Shown here: one piece after another, positions 19,603-29,494 of the stretch | Layout: each line of letters opens with the position of its first letter | Position numbering within the stretch: position 1 is the first letter of the stretch | Source: Bog-473 sp963725895 | GTDB taxonomy: Bacteria; Actinomycetota; Acidimicrobiia; Acidimicrobiales; RAAP-2 | Assembly (NCBI GenBank): GCA_963725895.1 | Contig: CAVSAJ010000004.1 | Span: 143,452 to 207,451 of the forward strand | DNA: 64,000 bases | Direction of reading: 5' to 3' | Translations under genes and position numbers: made by a program | Notes under the pieces: generated by a model | What the model was told of the DNA's origin: nothing | What the model saw: only the letters and a program-made list of their open reading frames with translations | Database searches by the model: none

Positions 19603-20259
19603 TCAAGTTCTGGGGTTGCCGGACTTCCGTTCGGCGAGCACCGCTGCGTAGACCGCCGCCTCTGTTCGTCGGCGCATCCCCAGCTTGGAGAGCAGGCTCG
19701 AGACGTAGTTCTTGACCGTGGCTTCGGCCAGGAAGAGCTGCTCGGCGATCTGCCGGTTGGACTGGCCCTGGGCGATGAGCTCGAGGACCTTTCGTTCCTG
19801 GGGCGTGAGCACCGTGAGGCGGGACTCGGCCTCTTGGTCCTTGCGCAGCCGTTCGAAGAGCTCTTGGGTGAGTGCGGGGTCGAGGAGGGACATACCCTGG
19901 TTCACCCGGCGGATGTCGCCGAGGAGGTCGCCGCCCCCCACCTCCTTCAAGACGTAGCCGGATGCCCCCGCCATGATGGATGAGAACAGCGCGTCGTCGT
20001 CCGAGTACGAGGTGAGCATGAGGCAGCGGACCTGCGGCACGACTGACTGGATCTCCCGGCACACCTCGATCCCGTTGCCGTCCGGGAGGCGGACGTCGAG
20101 GATGGCGACGTCGGGCTCGAGGTCACGGATCAACTTGAGCCCTTGCTCTGCCGTCCCGGCCTCGCCGACGACCTCCATGTCGTCCTCGGCCTCGAGCAGT
20201 GTTCGCAGGCCGGTCCGCACCAGCTCGTGATCGTCGAGGACGAAAACCCGAATGGCCAT
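19603..20259 (-). CDS. NarL/FixJ family response regulator
   Basis: A 218-residue DNA-binding response regulator. The receiver domain has the acidic pocket (FVLDDHE) and the phospho-acceptor aspartate in DVAILDVRLPDGNG, followed by the conserved lysine in GYVLKEVGGGD. The C-terminal LuxR-type HTH is clear in LTPQERKVLELIAQGQSNRQ and ATVKNYVSSLLSKLGM. The closest architecture I know is the DevR/NarL group. ATG 20259 is chosen because it starts the receiver domain exactly. It is divergent from the sensor kinase gene and almost certainly its partner. Confidence 0.93.
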   Translation of the reverse strand: MAIRVFVLDDHELVRTGLRTLLEAEDDMEVVGEAGTAEQGLKLIRDLEPDVAILDVRLPDGNGIEVCREIQSVVPQVRCLMLTSYSDDDALFSSIMAGASGYVLKEVGGGDLLGDIRRVNQGMSLLDPALTQELFERLRKDQEAESRLTVLTPQERKVLELIAQGQSNRQIAEQLFLAEATVKNYVSSLLSKLGMRRRTEAAVYAAVLAERKSGNPRT

Positions 20260-20300
20260 CTGCTCAATACTGCCACGGGCATCGACGGATCTGGACACAT

Positions 20301-20335
20301 CGTGGCCTCCCCAAGTGCCATACGCAGAGGCCACG
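20301..20335. promoter_or_regulatory. Inverted repeat in the two-component divergent promoter region
   Basis: CGTGGCCTC at 20301-20309 and GAGGCCACG at 20327-20335 are perfect nine-base inverted repeats separated by 17 bases, inside the 109-base gap between the divergent regulator and kinase genes. A second overlapping palindrome, CCACGC-AC-GCGTGG, covers 20331-20344. Symmetrical sites here are good candidates for autoregulation by the response regulator. Confidence 0.5.
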
Positions 20336-20368
20336 CACGCGTGGGCGTCGCATCTATCCTGGCGGGCC

Positions 20369-21511
20369 GTGCAGCCCTTCGACCGGATCGACGATCCTGC
20401 AAAGCTCCGTCGCCTGGTCCAGGCCATCCTGATCCTCGACGCGGAGCTCCACCTGCCTGTGGTCCTGCGACGGATCATCGAAGAGGCGTGCGATCTCGTG
20501 GACGCGCAGTACGGGGCGCTCGGCGTGCTGACCGAGGACGGGCGGGCGCTCGACGAGTTCCTCACCGTCGGCCTCTCCAGCGAAGAGGAACAGGCCATCG
20601 GTCCTCGACCCACCGGGCGGGGGGTGCTGGGCACGCTCATCGCCGACGACAAGCCCCTCCGGCTGTCCGACATCGCGGCCAGCCCCGACAGCTACGGCAC
20701 GCCGGCCAACCATCCCGAGATGACGTCGTTTCTCGGAGTGCCCGTCAGGGTGCACGGCGAGGTCTATGGGAATCTCTACCTGACCAACAAAAGGAACGCT
20801 CCAGAGTTCTCCGACGACGACGAGGAACTCGTGGTCGCGCTGGCCATGGCCGCTGGTATCGCCATCGAAAACGCGAGGCTCCACGGCCTCGTACGTGACC
20901 GGGCCTTGACCGAGGACCGGGACCGGATCGCCCGCGACCTGCACGACTCGGTCATCCAGCGCCTCTTCGCCATAGGGCTGTCGTTGCAAGGGACGGCGCG
21001 GCTCGTGGAGCGGCCCGAGGCGGTCATGCGAATCGGAGAGGCGATCGACAAGTTGGACGACACGATCCGGCAGTTGCGCAAGGCGATCTTCGACATTGAG
21101 CTCACCATCAACAAAGAGGGCCTGCATCCCAAGGTGCTCGATCTCGTTCACGAGCTGCGGCCGGTGCTCGGCCTGTTGCCGCAGGTCTCATTCAGCGGCC
21201 CGGTCGACATCGTGGTGACGGGCTCCTTGGCGGAGGAGGTGTTGATGGTCTTGCGCGAGGCACTCACGAACGTGGGAAAGCATGCCCGCGCCTCCCAGGT
21301 CGTCATCACCATCGCAGCCGGCGACGAACTCCGTGTGGTGGTGGCCGACGACGGGCACGGCATGGGGGAGGCGTATTCGTCCGGGCACGGCCTCAAGAAC
21401 ATCCGCCAACGCGCGGAGCGGCTGGGCGGCGACATGGACTTCGGGACGTCCCGGGAAGGTGGCACGAGGCTCACGTGGCACGTCCCCCTCGAGTCGGCGG
21501 CCGCGACCTAA
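20369..21511 (+). CDS. GAF-domain sensor histidine kinase (DevS/NarX-like)
   Basis: The 380-residue kinase from GTG 20369 has one GAF domain (roughly residues 25-165, with GRGVLGTLIADDKPLRLSDI), a HisKA_3 dimerisation region whose phospho-acceptor is in RDRIARDLHDSVIQRLFAIG, and an HATPase domain (LREALTNVGKHARAS, VVADDGHGMGE, GHGLKNIRQRAERLGG). This matches the DevS/DosT type. With a single GAF it is shorter than mycobacterial DevS. The ligand is unknown. A longer start at 20252 would overlap the regulator gene and is unlikely. Confidence 0.9.
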   Translation: MQPFDRIDDPAKLRRLVQAILILDAELHLPVVLRRIIEEACDLVDAQYGALGVLTEDGRALDEFLTVGLSSEEEQAIGPRPTGRGVLGTLIADDKPLRLSDIAASPDSYGTPANHPEMTSFLGVPVRVHGEVYGNLYLTNKRNAPEFSDDDEELVVALAMAAGIAIENARLHGLVRDRALTEDRDRIARDLHDSVIQRLFAIGLSLQGTARLVERPEAVMRIGEAIDKLDDTIRQLRKAIFDIELTINKEGLHPKVLDLVHELRPVLGLLPQVSFSGPVDIVVTGSLAEEVLMVLREALTNVGKHARASQVVITIAAGDELRVVVADDGHGMGEAYSSGHGLKNIRQRAERLGGDMDFGTSREGGTRLTWHVPLESAAAT

Positions 21512-21699
21512 CGACTCGGCTCGAGTCCCATGACTCCTCCGTCTCGTCACGATACCGGCTACCGGGGAGGGCGCAGAATGCGGAAACTCCTCAACCCTCC
21601 ACAGAGGCGATGGGGGTCCTAGCATCGGGCTGACAAACGGCTGACTTGGCCGCGACGGCCGGGGGCATGAACGACGCAGTGCGGAAAACGGGGGACGCC

Positions 21700-23571
21700 A
21701 TGACGACCACAGCAACGGCGGCAGCGATTCCCGAGCGCCGGGGGCTCGCCAACGCCCTCTGGCGACGGCAGCTCTACAAGTATCCGGATACCTTGCCGCG
21801 GCTGGGGTACCTGGCGATCGTCGTGCTCACGACGATCATGCTCTACTACCTCTACTACGTGGAGGGGGCGGTCACGCCGCTGATGCTGCCCTACTACCAC
21901 ATGTCCTTCCAGTTCTTCTTGTACCTCCTGGTCGTGTCGAACGCGATCGGCGCGTTCAGCGCGTTCATCGGCGGACTCTCCGACAAGATCGGTCGGGCCA
22001 ACCTCACGATCTACGGGACGTTGCTGGTGGCGCTGATTCAGCTCTTCGCCATCCCCCACATCCATGACAAGTACGGGTTCGCCGCGTCCTACTGCGTGAT
22101 CGGCTTCGTCGAAGGCGTGATCCTCGTGTCCACCCCGGCCCTGATGCGCGACTTCTCGCCTCAGATGGGGCGCGGCGTTGCCATGGGCTTCTGGGCGTTG
22201 GGGCCGACAATGGGAGCGCTGTGCGCCAGCCTGGTGGCGACGCACACGCTCGACCACCTCGAACCGTGGCAGGACCAGTTCATCATCTCTGGCATCGTCT
22301 GCATGTGCGTGGTGGTGATCTCGTTCTTGTTCTTGCGCGAGCTCTCGCCGCAACTGCGCGACCAGCTGATGGTGACCGAGCGAGAACGTGCGCTGGTCGA
22401 GGCGCGAGCAAAGGGGATCGACGTCGAGGCGGCGACCGCGCACCCGATCCGCTCGATGCTGCGGCTCGACCTGATCGCCTCGTCGATAGCCATCTCGGTC
22501 TTCCTGCTCTTCTATTACGCGTCGGTGAGCGTGTTGACCATCTACTGGGTGGTGACGTTCAACCGGACCACACCCCAGGCCAACGGGATCAACGTGTGGC
22601 TGGCGGGGTTCCTCTCGCTCGGGTCTGGTCATCGCCGGCGTGCTGTCGGACTGGGCGAAGGTGCGCAAGCCGTTCATGCTCTTCGGGGCTGTCTGCGCGA
22701 TGGTGATGATGGTCTTCCTCATCAAGCAGACCGACCATCCCCACACCGGGTACTACTCCAACGTCTTGGTGATCGTGCTCCTCGCCGTCTCCATCGCCCT
22801 GGCCTATGCGCCGTGGATGGCGAACTACACCGAGCAGGTCGAGGACCACAACCCGGCACTGACGGCTACCGGCCTGGCCATCTGGGGCTGGATCCTGCGA
22901 ATCACCGTCGCCCTCTCTTTCCTCGTGCTGCCCTACGTGATCACCACCTCGACGGTGCTCGTCGACAACCAGAACGCGGGCGCCACGCTGCAGACGATCC
23001 AGGCCGCACAGCCCTACGCACCGAACACGTCCACTTTGAAGTGCAGCACGACACCGGCCCCGGCCTCGGTCATCGCCAACCTGCGCACGACGCGCTGAGG
23101 CAGCGACCCGAGCTCGACACCCTCGCCACCATCCTGCAAGACTGCAACAGCACCCACAACCTGATCAAGGCGCTCACGGCCGCCGGCGGCCTCACGAATC
23201 CCCACGTGCTGGGCCTGAACGCCTTCAACCCGCTCGCCCTGGACATTCAGAACGGCAAGCCGGTGAGCGCCGGCCAAGATCGCTGGGGTGGCCAAGTATT
23301 CGCCGAACCTCGCCAACCTCTTGCTGGCGGAGCAGAAGCTGGTGCCGGCACAGAAGACGTCGCCGGGGGAGTGGAAGCGCTGGTGGACGGTCTGTCTCGC
23401 CGGCATGTTCGTCTTCGCCGTCCTCGTCTTCTTCATGCGCGGCCGCTGGAGCCCGCGCGCGGCCCGGCGCGACCTCGCCAGCGCACGACGCAATGGTCTC
23501 CGAAGAGTTGGCCAAGCTCGCGGCGCAGGAGCCGGCACCCGTCTCCTGCAGCGAGGTGGCAGGATCGGACC
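21700..23571 (+). pseudogene. MFS transporter, interrupted by about four frameshifts
   Basis: A major facilitator transporter read from ATG 21700 (GGGGGA shortly upstream; ATG 21667 is an alternative). The first part carries DKIGRANLTIYGT, the conserved MFS loop, and at least six membrane segments. Near 22624 an extra base in gggtctgg moves the frame; the continuation (LVIAGVLSDWAKVRKPF) gives further membrane segments. Another shift occurs at about 23050-23100, one near 23271 (ccaagatc where ccagatc would restore the frame), and one near 23475. The last visible membrane segment is TVCLAGMFVFAVLVFFM. I find no stop for the original gene before the dehydrogenase start. The intact composition in every piece suggests recent damage or sequence error. 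Substrate unknown. Confidence 0.7.
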
Positions 23572-25055
23572 ATGCGAGAGCTCGAGCATTGGGTCGGAGG
23601 CAAGTCCGTGCGGGGTTCCTCGGAGCGGACCGGACCCGTCTACGACCCTGCCCGCGGGGTGCAGACGGGCATCGTCCCGCTGGCATCGGCGAGCGAGGTG
23701 GACGCTGTCGTTGTCGCGGCGGGCGAGGCTGCGGCCGACTGGGCGGCGGGCTCGCTCAGCTCGCGGGCGGCCGTCCTGTTCCGCTTCAGCGACCTGGTGG
23801 CAACCGCCGCGCCGGACCTGGCGGCCGCCGTGACGGCCGAACACGGCAAGGTGCTGAGCGACGCAGCGGGCGAAGTGGCGCGGGGGCTCGACAACATCGA
23901 GTTCGCCTGCGGCATCCCGCATCTGCTGAAGGGGTCGCACTCGACCGAGGTCTCGGGCGGCGTCGACGTCCATACCATCCTCGAGCCGCTCGGCGTGGTG
24001 GCCGGAATCACTCCGTTCAACTTTCCCGTCATGGTCCCGCTCTGGATGATGGCCAACGCCATCGCGTGCGGGAACGCGTTCGTGCTCAAGCCCTCGGAGA
24101 AGGACCCGTCCCCCTCGCTCGTTCTGGCCGAGCTGGCCAAGGAGGCGGGCGTGCCCGACGGCGTCCTCAACGTGGTGCACGGCGATGCCGTCGCAGTGGA
24201 CGCGCTGCTCGAACACCCCGGCGTGGCGGCCGTGTCCTTCGTGGGCAGCACGCCGATCGCCCGCCACGTCTACGAGAACGGGGGCCCGCCACGGCAAGCG
24301 GGTCCAGGCCCTCGGCGGGGCGAAGAACCACATGGTGGTCCTCCCCGACGCCGACGTCGGCGCGGCAGCGGACGCCGCCGTCTCCGCCGGCTTCGGGTCA
24401 GCGGGTGAGCGCTGCATGGCCGTCTCGGTCGTCGTCGCCGTGGGTGCGGTCGGCGACCAGCTGGTCGAGGCGATCGCGGCGCGGATGCCGTCGGTGGTCA
24501 TCGGCCCCGGGACCGATCCCGAGTCGCAGATGGGACCCGCTCGTCACCGCCGAGCACCGCGACCGCGTGCGCGCCTACGTCGACGGCTCTGCGGCTGAGG
24601 GTGCCAGGCTCGTCGTGGACGGGCGAGGCGAGTGGCCCGAAGGCTTCTTCCTCGGCTGCACCCTGCTCGACGGGGTCCGGCCCGGCATGCGGGTCTACGA
24701 CGACGAGATCTTCGGTCCCGTCCTGAGCGTCGTCCGGGTCGGCACTTACGAGGAGGCCGTCGCGCTGGTGAACGAGAGCCCGTACGGGAACGGCTCGGCG
24801 ATCTTCACCCGCGACGGTGGCGCCGCGCGGCGGTTCCAGCGGGAGGTGACGGCGGGCATGGTCGGGGTCAATGTGGCCATCCCCGTCCCCGTGGGCTTCC
24901 ATTCCTTCGGTGGCTGGAAGTCCTCGCTCTTCGGCGACGCCGCCATGTACGGGCCCGAGGGCATCCGCTTCTACACCCGGCCCAAGGTGGTCACGACCCG
25001 CTGGCCTGACCCCTCCACCAGCGAGATCGACCTCGGCTTCCCCCGGACCCGCTGA
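23572..25055 (+). pseudogene. Methylmalonate-semialdehyde dehydrogenase-like aldehyde dehydrogenase, two frameshifts
   Basis: This looks like MmsA, the CoA-acylating aldehyde dehydrogenase of valine and inositol catabolism. ATG 23572 starts MRELEHWVGGKSVRGSS. ITPFNFPVMVPLWMMANAIA is the MmsA-type cofactor motif and FGSAGERCMAVSV carries the catalytic cysteine. Frame breaks occur near 24283 (a G-run that is one base too long) and near 24533 (gggacccgctc; one extra C). The third piece runs to the TGA at 25053-25055 and ends with the usual GIRFYTRPKVVTTRW. All pieces are collinear and together give full length, so the gene may be intact in the organism. Confidence 0.75.
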
Positions 25056-25170
25056 CCCCCTGACCTGGGCGGATCCCCAGATAGGCACGGCCGTAGCACT
25101 CCCCGTAGGGTAAAATCGAAATCGAGGTCAAAATCGAAGTCGACCCTACGACCGAGCCTGGGAGGCACGG

Positions 25171-26340
25171 ATGGCGCTGGCACTTGAGGGGTTACGGGTG
25201 GTCGATGCGGACACCCACCTGACCGAGGCCCATGACCTGTGGACCAAGCGTGCCCCGGCCAAGTACAAGGATCGTGTCCCCCACGTGGTCGAGGTCGACG
25301 GCAAGCCGATGTGGTATGTCGACGGTGCCGAGCTCGGCTTCGCCGGCGGTGGCGGGGTGATCGACCGCGACGGTGGCAAGGGCCGCGCCGCGGAGGCGCT
25401 CTTCGAGTGGACCCAGGAGAAGATCCATCGCGGCGCCTTCGACGTCCGGGCACGCATCGAGGTCATGGACGACTCGGGGGTCTACGCGCAGGTCTGCTTC
25501 CCCAACTCCATCGGGCTCGGGAGGCCAGGGCATCTCCGACGTCGTCAAGGATCCCGTGCTCCGGCTCTTGTGCCTGCAGATCTACAACGACGCCGCCGCC
25601 GAGGTTCAGGCAGACTCCGGTGGGCGCCTCCTCCCCATCCCGGTGCTACCGGCATGGGACGTGGACGCTGCGGTGACGGAGGCCAAGCGGGCCGCCTCGA
25701 TGGACCTGCGCGGCGTCAACATCACCTCGGACCCCAACGACGTGGGCGGCCCGGACCTGGCCAACCGCGCCTGGGACCCGCTGTGGGAGGTGTGCGCCGA
25801 CCTCAAGCTTCCGGTGCACTTCCACATCGGGGCCAGCCTGACGACGATGACCTATTTCGGCACCTATCCCTGGGAGTCCCAGGACGAGGACACCAAGCTC
25901 GCCATCGGCGGGACGCTGCTCTTCATCGGCAACGCTCGCGTCGTGACCAACATCATCCTGAGCGGCATGCTCGACCGACACCCCGACCTCAAGATGGTCT
26001 CGGTCGAGAGCGGGGTCGGCTGGGTCCCCTTCATCCTCGAGGCACTCGACTACGAGATGGCGGAGAACGCGCCCAAGCAACTCGAGGCCTTGGAGATGCT
26101 TCCCTCTGAGTACTTCCGCCGGAACCTCTACGCCACGTTCTGGTTCGAGAAGAACAACCTGCCGGACGCTCGATCGACGCGGTCGGGGCGGACAGCATCC
26201 TCTTCGAGACCGACTTCCCTCACCCGACGTGTTTGTACCCCAAGCCCCTCGACACGGTCGCCGAGAAGATGTCGACCCTCTCCCCCGAGGTGCAACGCAA
26301 GATCCTGGGGGAGAACGCCCAGAAGCTCTACCGGCTCTAA
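25171..26340 (+). pseudogene. Amidohydrolase-2 family protein, two compensating frameshifts
   Basis: A metal-dependent hydrolase or decarboxylase of the amidohydrolase-2 family. The first piece starts at ATG 25171 after GGGAGG and has VVDADTHLTEAHDLW with an HxxE-type metal site. An extra base near 25520 shifts the frame into GISDVVKDPVLRLLCLQIYN, LPVHFHIGAS and SVESGVGWVPFILEALDYE. A missing base near 26172 returns it to the first frame, ending with ILFETDFPHPTCLYPKPLDT, which carries the conserved metal aspartate, and a stop at 26338-26340. It is a distant relative of the gene at 55574-56810. A SnoaL-like gene follows closely. Confidence 0.75.
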
Positions 26341-26358
26341 GGGAGAGCCGGGGTCGAC

Positions 26359-26832
26359 GTGAGCACGGGCGCCGATCCAGACCCGGGGACGCTCGTCGCC
26401 GATCGACTGGCCATCTCGGACCTCGTGCACGCCTACGCGCAGTGCGTCGACCGGCGTGACGCCGATGCGGTTGCCCGACTCTTCACCGAGGACGGCACCT
26501 TCGTCGCCTACGCCACGCCTGGTGGCGCCGCGGAGCCAGCCAGTCGGAGCACGGGGCGGGCCCAGATCGCCAGGGCGATCGACACGGCCCGGTACTACCG
26601 GCAGACCACACACACCATCGGGAACCACCTGGCCACGGTGAACGGTGACCGCGCCACGGGCGAGACCCGGTGCGTCGCCTACCACGTACTCGGCGACGAG
26701 GGAACCGAGACACTGATGGTGTGGCACATCCGCTATCTCGACGCGTACGTCCGCCGCCCCGAGGGATGGCGGATCCATGAGCGGGTGCTGCGCGTCGACC
26801 TCATCAGCGACCAACCGCTGCGCGCGGGCTGA
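26359..26832 (+). CDS. SnoaL-like / NTF2-fold protein
   Basis: The 157-residue protein has the pattern of the SnoaL_4 group: LAISDLVHAYAQCVDRRDAD, then ARLFTEDGTFVAY, and a cone of strands ending RPEGWRIHERVLRVDLI. These proteins are small cones that bind or isomerise hydrophobic or aromatic substrates and often sit in degradation clusters. GTG 26359 lies 18 bases after the amidohydrolase stop, suggesting one transcript. Its partner substrate is unknown. A second SnoaL-like gene is at 27918-28427. Confidence 0.8.
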   Translation: MSTGADPDPGTLVADRLAISDLVHAYAQCVDRRDADAVARLFTEDGTFVAYATPGGAAEPASRSTGRAQIARAIDTARYYRQTTHTIGNHLATVNGDRATGETRCVAYHVLGDEGTETLMVWHIRYLDAYVRRPEGWRIHERVLRVDLISDQPLRAG

Positions 26833-26834
26833 GG

Positions 26835-27770
26835 TCAGGGCGGTGGGGTGACGCCTGTGCGCCGGGCGATCTGACGGAGCTCGTCACGGGCCTCCTCCAG
26901 GCTCGCCGAGCCCAGGTTCAGCACCACCCGGCGCGCCCCGAGCGCGGCGGCCTGCTCGAGAGTGGAGCGGTCGACGGTTGCCGACGTCGTCACCCCGCTC
27001 AGGGTCACGTCGATGGCCGCGGGGTCGCGACCGGCCGCGGTCGCCTCGTCGGCGAGGAGGCGTAGTGCGGCGGCCAGACGATCGCCCCTGAGCCCGAGGG
27101 ACAGCCATCCGTCGCCGCGTCGCGTGGCCCGACGAATGGCGGCAGGAGTCGTCCCGCCCACCTCGATCGGCACACCACCGGCCCGGGCGGGTCGGGGGAA
27201 CGACTGCACGCCGCTGAAGGAGAAGTGGCGCCCATCGAACTGCGCGCCCCGGTGCGGGTCGGCGCGCCACAGTGCGCGGATCGCGTCGATCGCCTCGTCC
27301 GCGCGCGCACCCCGGCCGGCGAAGTCGACGCCACCGGCCTCGAGCTCCTCGCGTAACCATCCCAGGCCGACCCCGAGCCGGAGCCGGCCCCCGGACAACC
27401 GGTCGACCGTGGCCGCACGCTTCGCCAGGACGAGCGGGCTGTGCAGTGGCAAGACGAGGAGACCGGTGGCGAGCCCGAGGGTCGTCGTGACGCCGGCCAC
27501 GTACGCGAGGGTGTCGAGCGGATCGGGGATCACGCAGTCGTCGGGGAGCGGGACGCGTCCGGACCTCGAGTAGGGGTACCTGCTGGTGTAGTCGACGGCG
27601 AGCACCACGTGTTCGGGAAGGACCAGCGACTCGAAGCCGAGTCGCTCCGCGTCCCGGGCGAATGGCGCGATCCAATCGGGATCGGCGAAGTCGGCCGCTC
27701 CCACGGGGGGAATCACGGCCAGAGCCGCAACCGGCTTCGCTCCTGAGCCCGTCGGCACCAACGCGACCAT
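26835..27770 (-). CDS. LLM-class (F420- or FMN-dependent) oxidoreductase
   Basis: A 311-residue luciferase-like monooxygenase fold protein of the actinobacterial TIGR-type F420 group. Landmarks are AERLGFESLVLPEHVVL, LAYVAGVTTTLGLATGLLVL, LSGGRLRLGVGLGWLREELE and PIEVGGTTPAAIRRATRRGD. Many of these use cofactor F420, but some use FMN, and the sequence does not decide. It is convergent with the SnoaL gene at 26359. Confidence 0.9.
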   Translation of the reverse strand: MVALVPTGSGAKPVAALAVIPPVGAADFADPDWIAPFARDAERLGFESLVLPEHVVLAVDYTSRYPYSRSGRVPLPDDCVIPDPLDTLAYVAGVTTTLGLATGLLVLPLHSPLVLAKRAATVDRLSGGRLRLGVGLGWLREELEAGGVDFAGRGARADEAIDAIRALWRADPHRGAQFDGRHFSFSGVQSFPRPARAGGVPIEVGGTTPAAIRRATRRGDGWLSLGLRGDRLAAALRLLADEATAAGRDPAAIDVTLSGVTTSATVDRSTLEQAAALGARRVVLNLGSASLEEARDELRQIARRTGVTPPP

Positions 27771-27917
27771 GACCGCTCATCTTGGCCGACCACGCACGTC
27801 GGGTCTCGTGATGGCCCGGCGGCATCGCAGGTCCAGGCGCTCAGGCGACGACGCCATAGGGTTGGCCGGTACGAGTGCACGGCGGTCACGAGCTGGCCAC
27901 AGGACGCGGAGGACGGT

Positions 27918-28427
27918 GTGGGGGAAAGTCCGGTGGGTGAGGACGCGCAGCTCTGGATCGACAAGCAGAAGCTGGCGGAATTGATCGCCCTGCTCTCGTC
28001 TGCCGTCGACCGCGCCGATCGGGAGCGGATTGCCTCGTGCTACACCGAAGACTCTTTCGACGACCACGGCACCTTCAAGGGAACCGGTCAGCAATTCGCC
28101 GACTTCGTGTGTCGCGCCGGTCCGATGAGCTCGATGCACCACCTGCTCGGGCAGTCGATCTTCGACATTGAAGGTGACGAGGCCTGGGGAGAGACGTTCT
28201 ATGTCTTCCACGGCACCGCCGGCACCGCCCAGGTCGCCGGTCATGGCCGCTACGTGGACCACTTCCGTCGGGTCGGCGGCAGCTGGAAGTTGGCATACCG
28301 CCGCGTGGTGCCGGATGCGGTACCGGCGGGGGACGACCCGTTGGCGTACCAGCAGGCACGGCGCGACCGGGACGATCCGAGCTATGACAGGCGGCGGCGG
28401 GACCCGAACCCACGACTTCAGCCGTGA
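27918..28427 (+). CDS. SnoaL-like (NTF2 superfamily) protein
   Basis: The 169-residue protein from GTG 27918 has the SnoaL_4 pattern: KLAELIALLSSAVDRADRER, IASCYTEDSFDDHGTFKG, then MHHLLGQSIFDIEGDEAWGE and FRRVGGSWKLAYRRVV. The last 20 residues are strongly basic (DRRRRDPNPR) and run into a tRNA-like stretch, so the natural C-terminus may be shorter. Substrate unknown. Confidence 0.78.
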   Translation: MGESPVGEDAQLWIDKQKLAELIALLSSAVDRADRERIASCYTEDSFDDHGTFKGTGQQFADFVCRAGPMSSMHHLLGQSIFDIEGDEAWGETFYVFHGTAGTAQVAGHGRYVDHFRRVGGSWKLAYRRVVPDAVPAGDDPLAYQQARRDRDDPSYDRRRRDPNPRLQP

Positions 28428-28618
28428 AGGTGAGGTCGTGCCGTCATTCGACCAGGACGAATTGGAAGCGGGAAGGGAACGCGGATGGAAGCGGTCCCCG
28501 AACACCTCCCAACGGCCCTGTGTCCAGATCACCCGTTACCTGGGTTGCCGATCAGCCGTTCTCAATCTGGGATATGTCGGCCCTGACCGAGCATGCAGGA
28601 GTGGGCGCTGCGCTCGAG

Positions 28619-28702
<84 letters not shown>

Positions 28703-28837
28703 GAGTGACCGGCCAACAGTAGTCCCTGCGTCCGCAGCCCAGGTTTGGCGACGGCCGTGCGTGTGGGCATAGGTGACCAGGTCAGACGCTTGCCAGATCC
28801 CAGTTGAAGGCAGGGGACCGGTAATCTCTTGGAAACC

Positions 28838-29494
28838 ATGGGACTCCAGCAGTTTGAGGAGCGCCTCGAGCGTCTGGTGGAGGGAACGTTGGCCAAGCCG
28901 TTTCGAAGCAATCTGCAGCCGGTCGAGATAGGCCGGCGGCTGACGCGCGAGATGGACCTCCACCGTCGAGTGGGGGTGCGCGGCCTCATCGCGCCTAACT
29001 CGTTCGCCGTGACCCTTGCGCCGGCGGATGTGAGCCGCTTCGCCAACTTCATCGACGCGCTGTCCCGCGAGCTCGCGGATGCCGCTCGGGAGCACGCCAA
29101 GATCGAGGGCTACTCCTTCGTGGGTCCCGTCGAGGTGGAGATCTTCGAGGGGTCCAATTTGAAGGCGGGCCGCTTCACCGTGACGGCCGAGGTGCACGAG
29201 AGTGAGGATGGCGGGTTCCTTGCCGAGCTGGTCCTGCCCGACGGCAGGCGGGTCAGCGTTGGTTCAGAACCCCTGGTCATCGGACGCCTCCCTGAATGCG
29301 GCGTCGTGCTGCCCGACTCCAACGTGAGCCGGCGCCACGCCGAGCTGCGGCGCAAGGATGACGGCGTGTTCGTCATCGACCTGGGGTCGACCAACGGCAC
29401 CCGGGTCAACGGCGCCCCGGTTCGGGAGCAGCTTCTCGCCAGCGGTGACGAAGTCAGCGTGGGCTCGACGAAGCTGATCTTCGAAATGTCGTGA
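28838..29494 (+). CDS. fhaA: FHA-domain protein FhaA (DUF3662 plus FHA)
   Basis: The 218-residue protein starts at ATG 28838 (MGLQQFEERLERLVEGT), the usual start of FhaA. Residues 1-110 are the DUF3662 domain; 135-215 the forkhead-associated domain with GRLPECGVVLPDSNVSRRHA and LGSTNGTRVNG, the phosphothreonine-binding loop. In actinobacteria FhaA binds phosphorylated partners of the PknB pathway in cell-wall synthesis. It is the first gene of the phosphorylation operon and its stop overlaps fhaB by four bases (GTGA). Confidence 0.93.
   Translation: MGLQQFEERLERLVEGTLAKPFRSNLQPVEIGRRLTREMDLHRRVGVRGLIAPNSFAVTLAPADVSRFANFIDALSRELADAAREHAKIEGYSFVGPVEVEIFEGSNLKAGRFTVTAEVHESEDGGFLAELVLPDGRRVSVGSEPLVIGRLPECGVVLPDSNVSRRHAELRRKDDGVFVIDLGSTNGTRVNGAPVREQLLASGDEVSVGSTKLIFEMS

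Noticed and set aside
28388..28430. A tRNA-like 3' end on the minus strand (T-arm GTGGGTTCGGGTCCCGC) just upstream of tRNA-Leu
   Set aside because: The T-loop lacks the conserved A, there is no D-arm or proper anticodon arm, and it overlaps the end of a coding frame. It is not a full tRNA; a remnant cannot be excluded.
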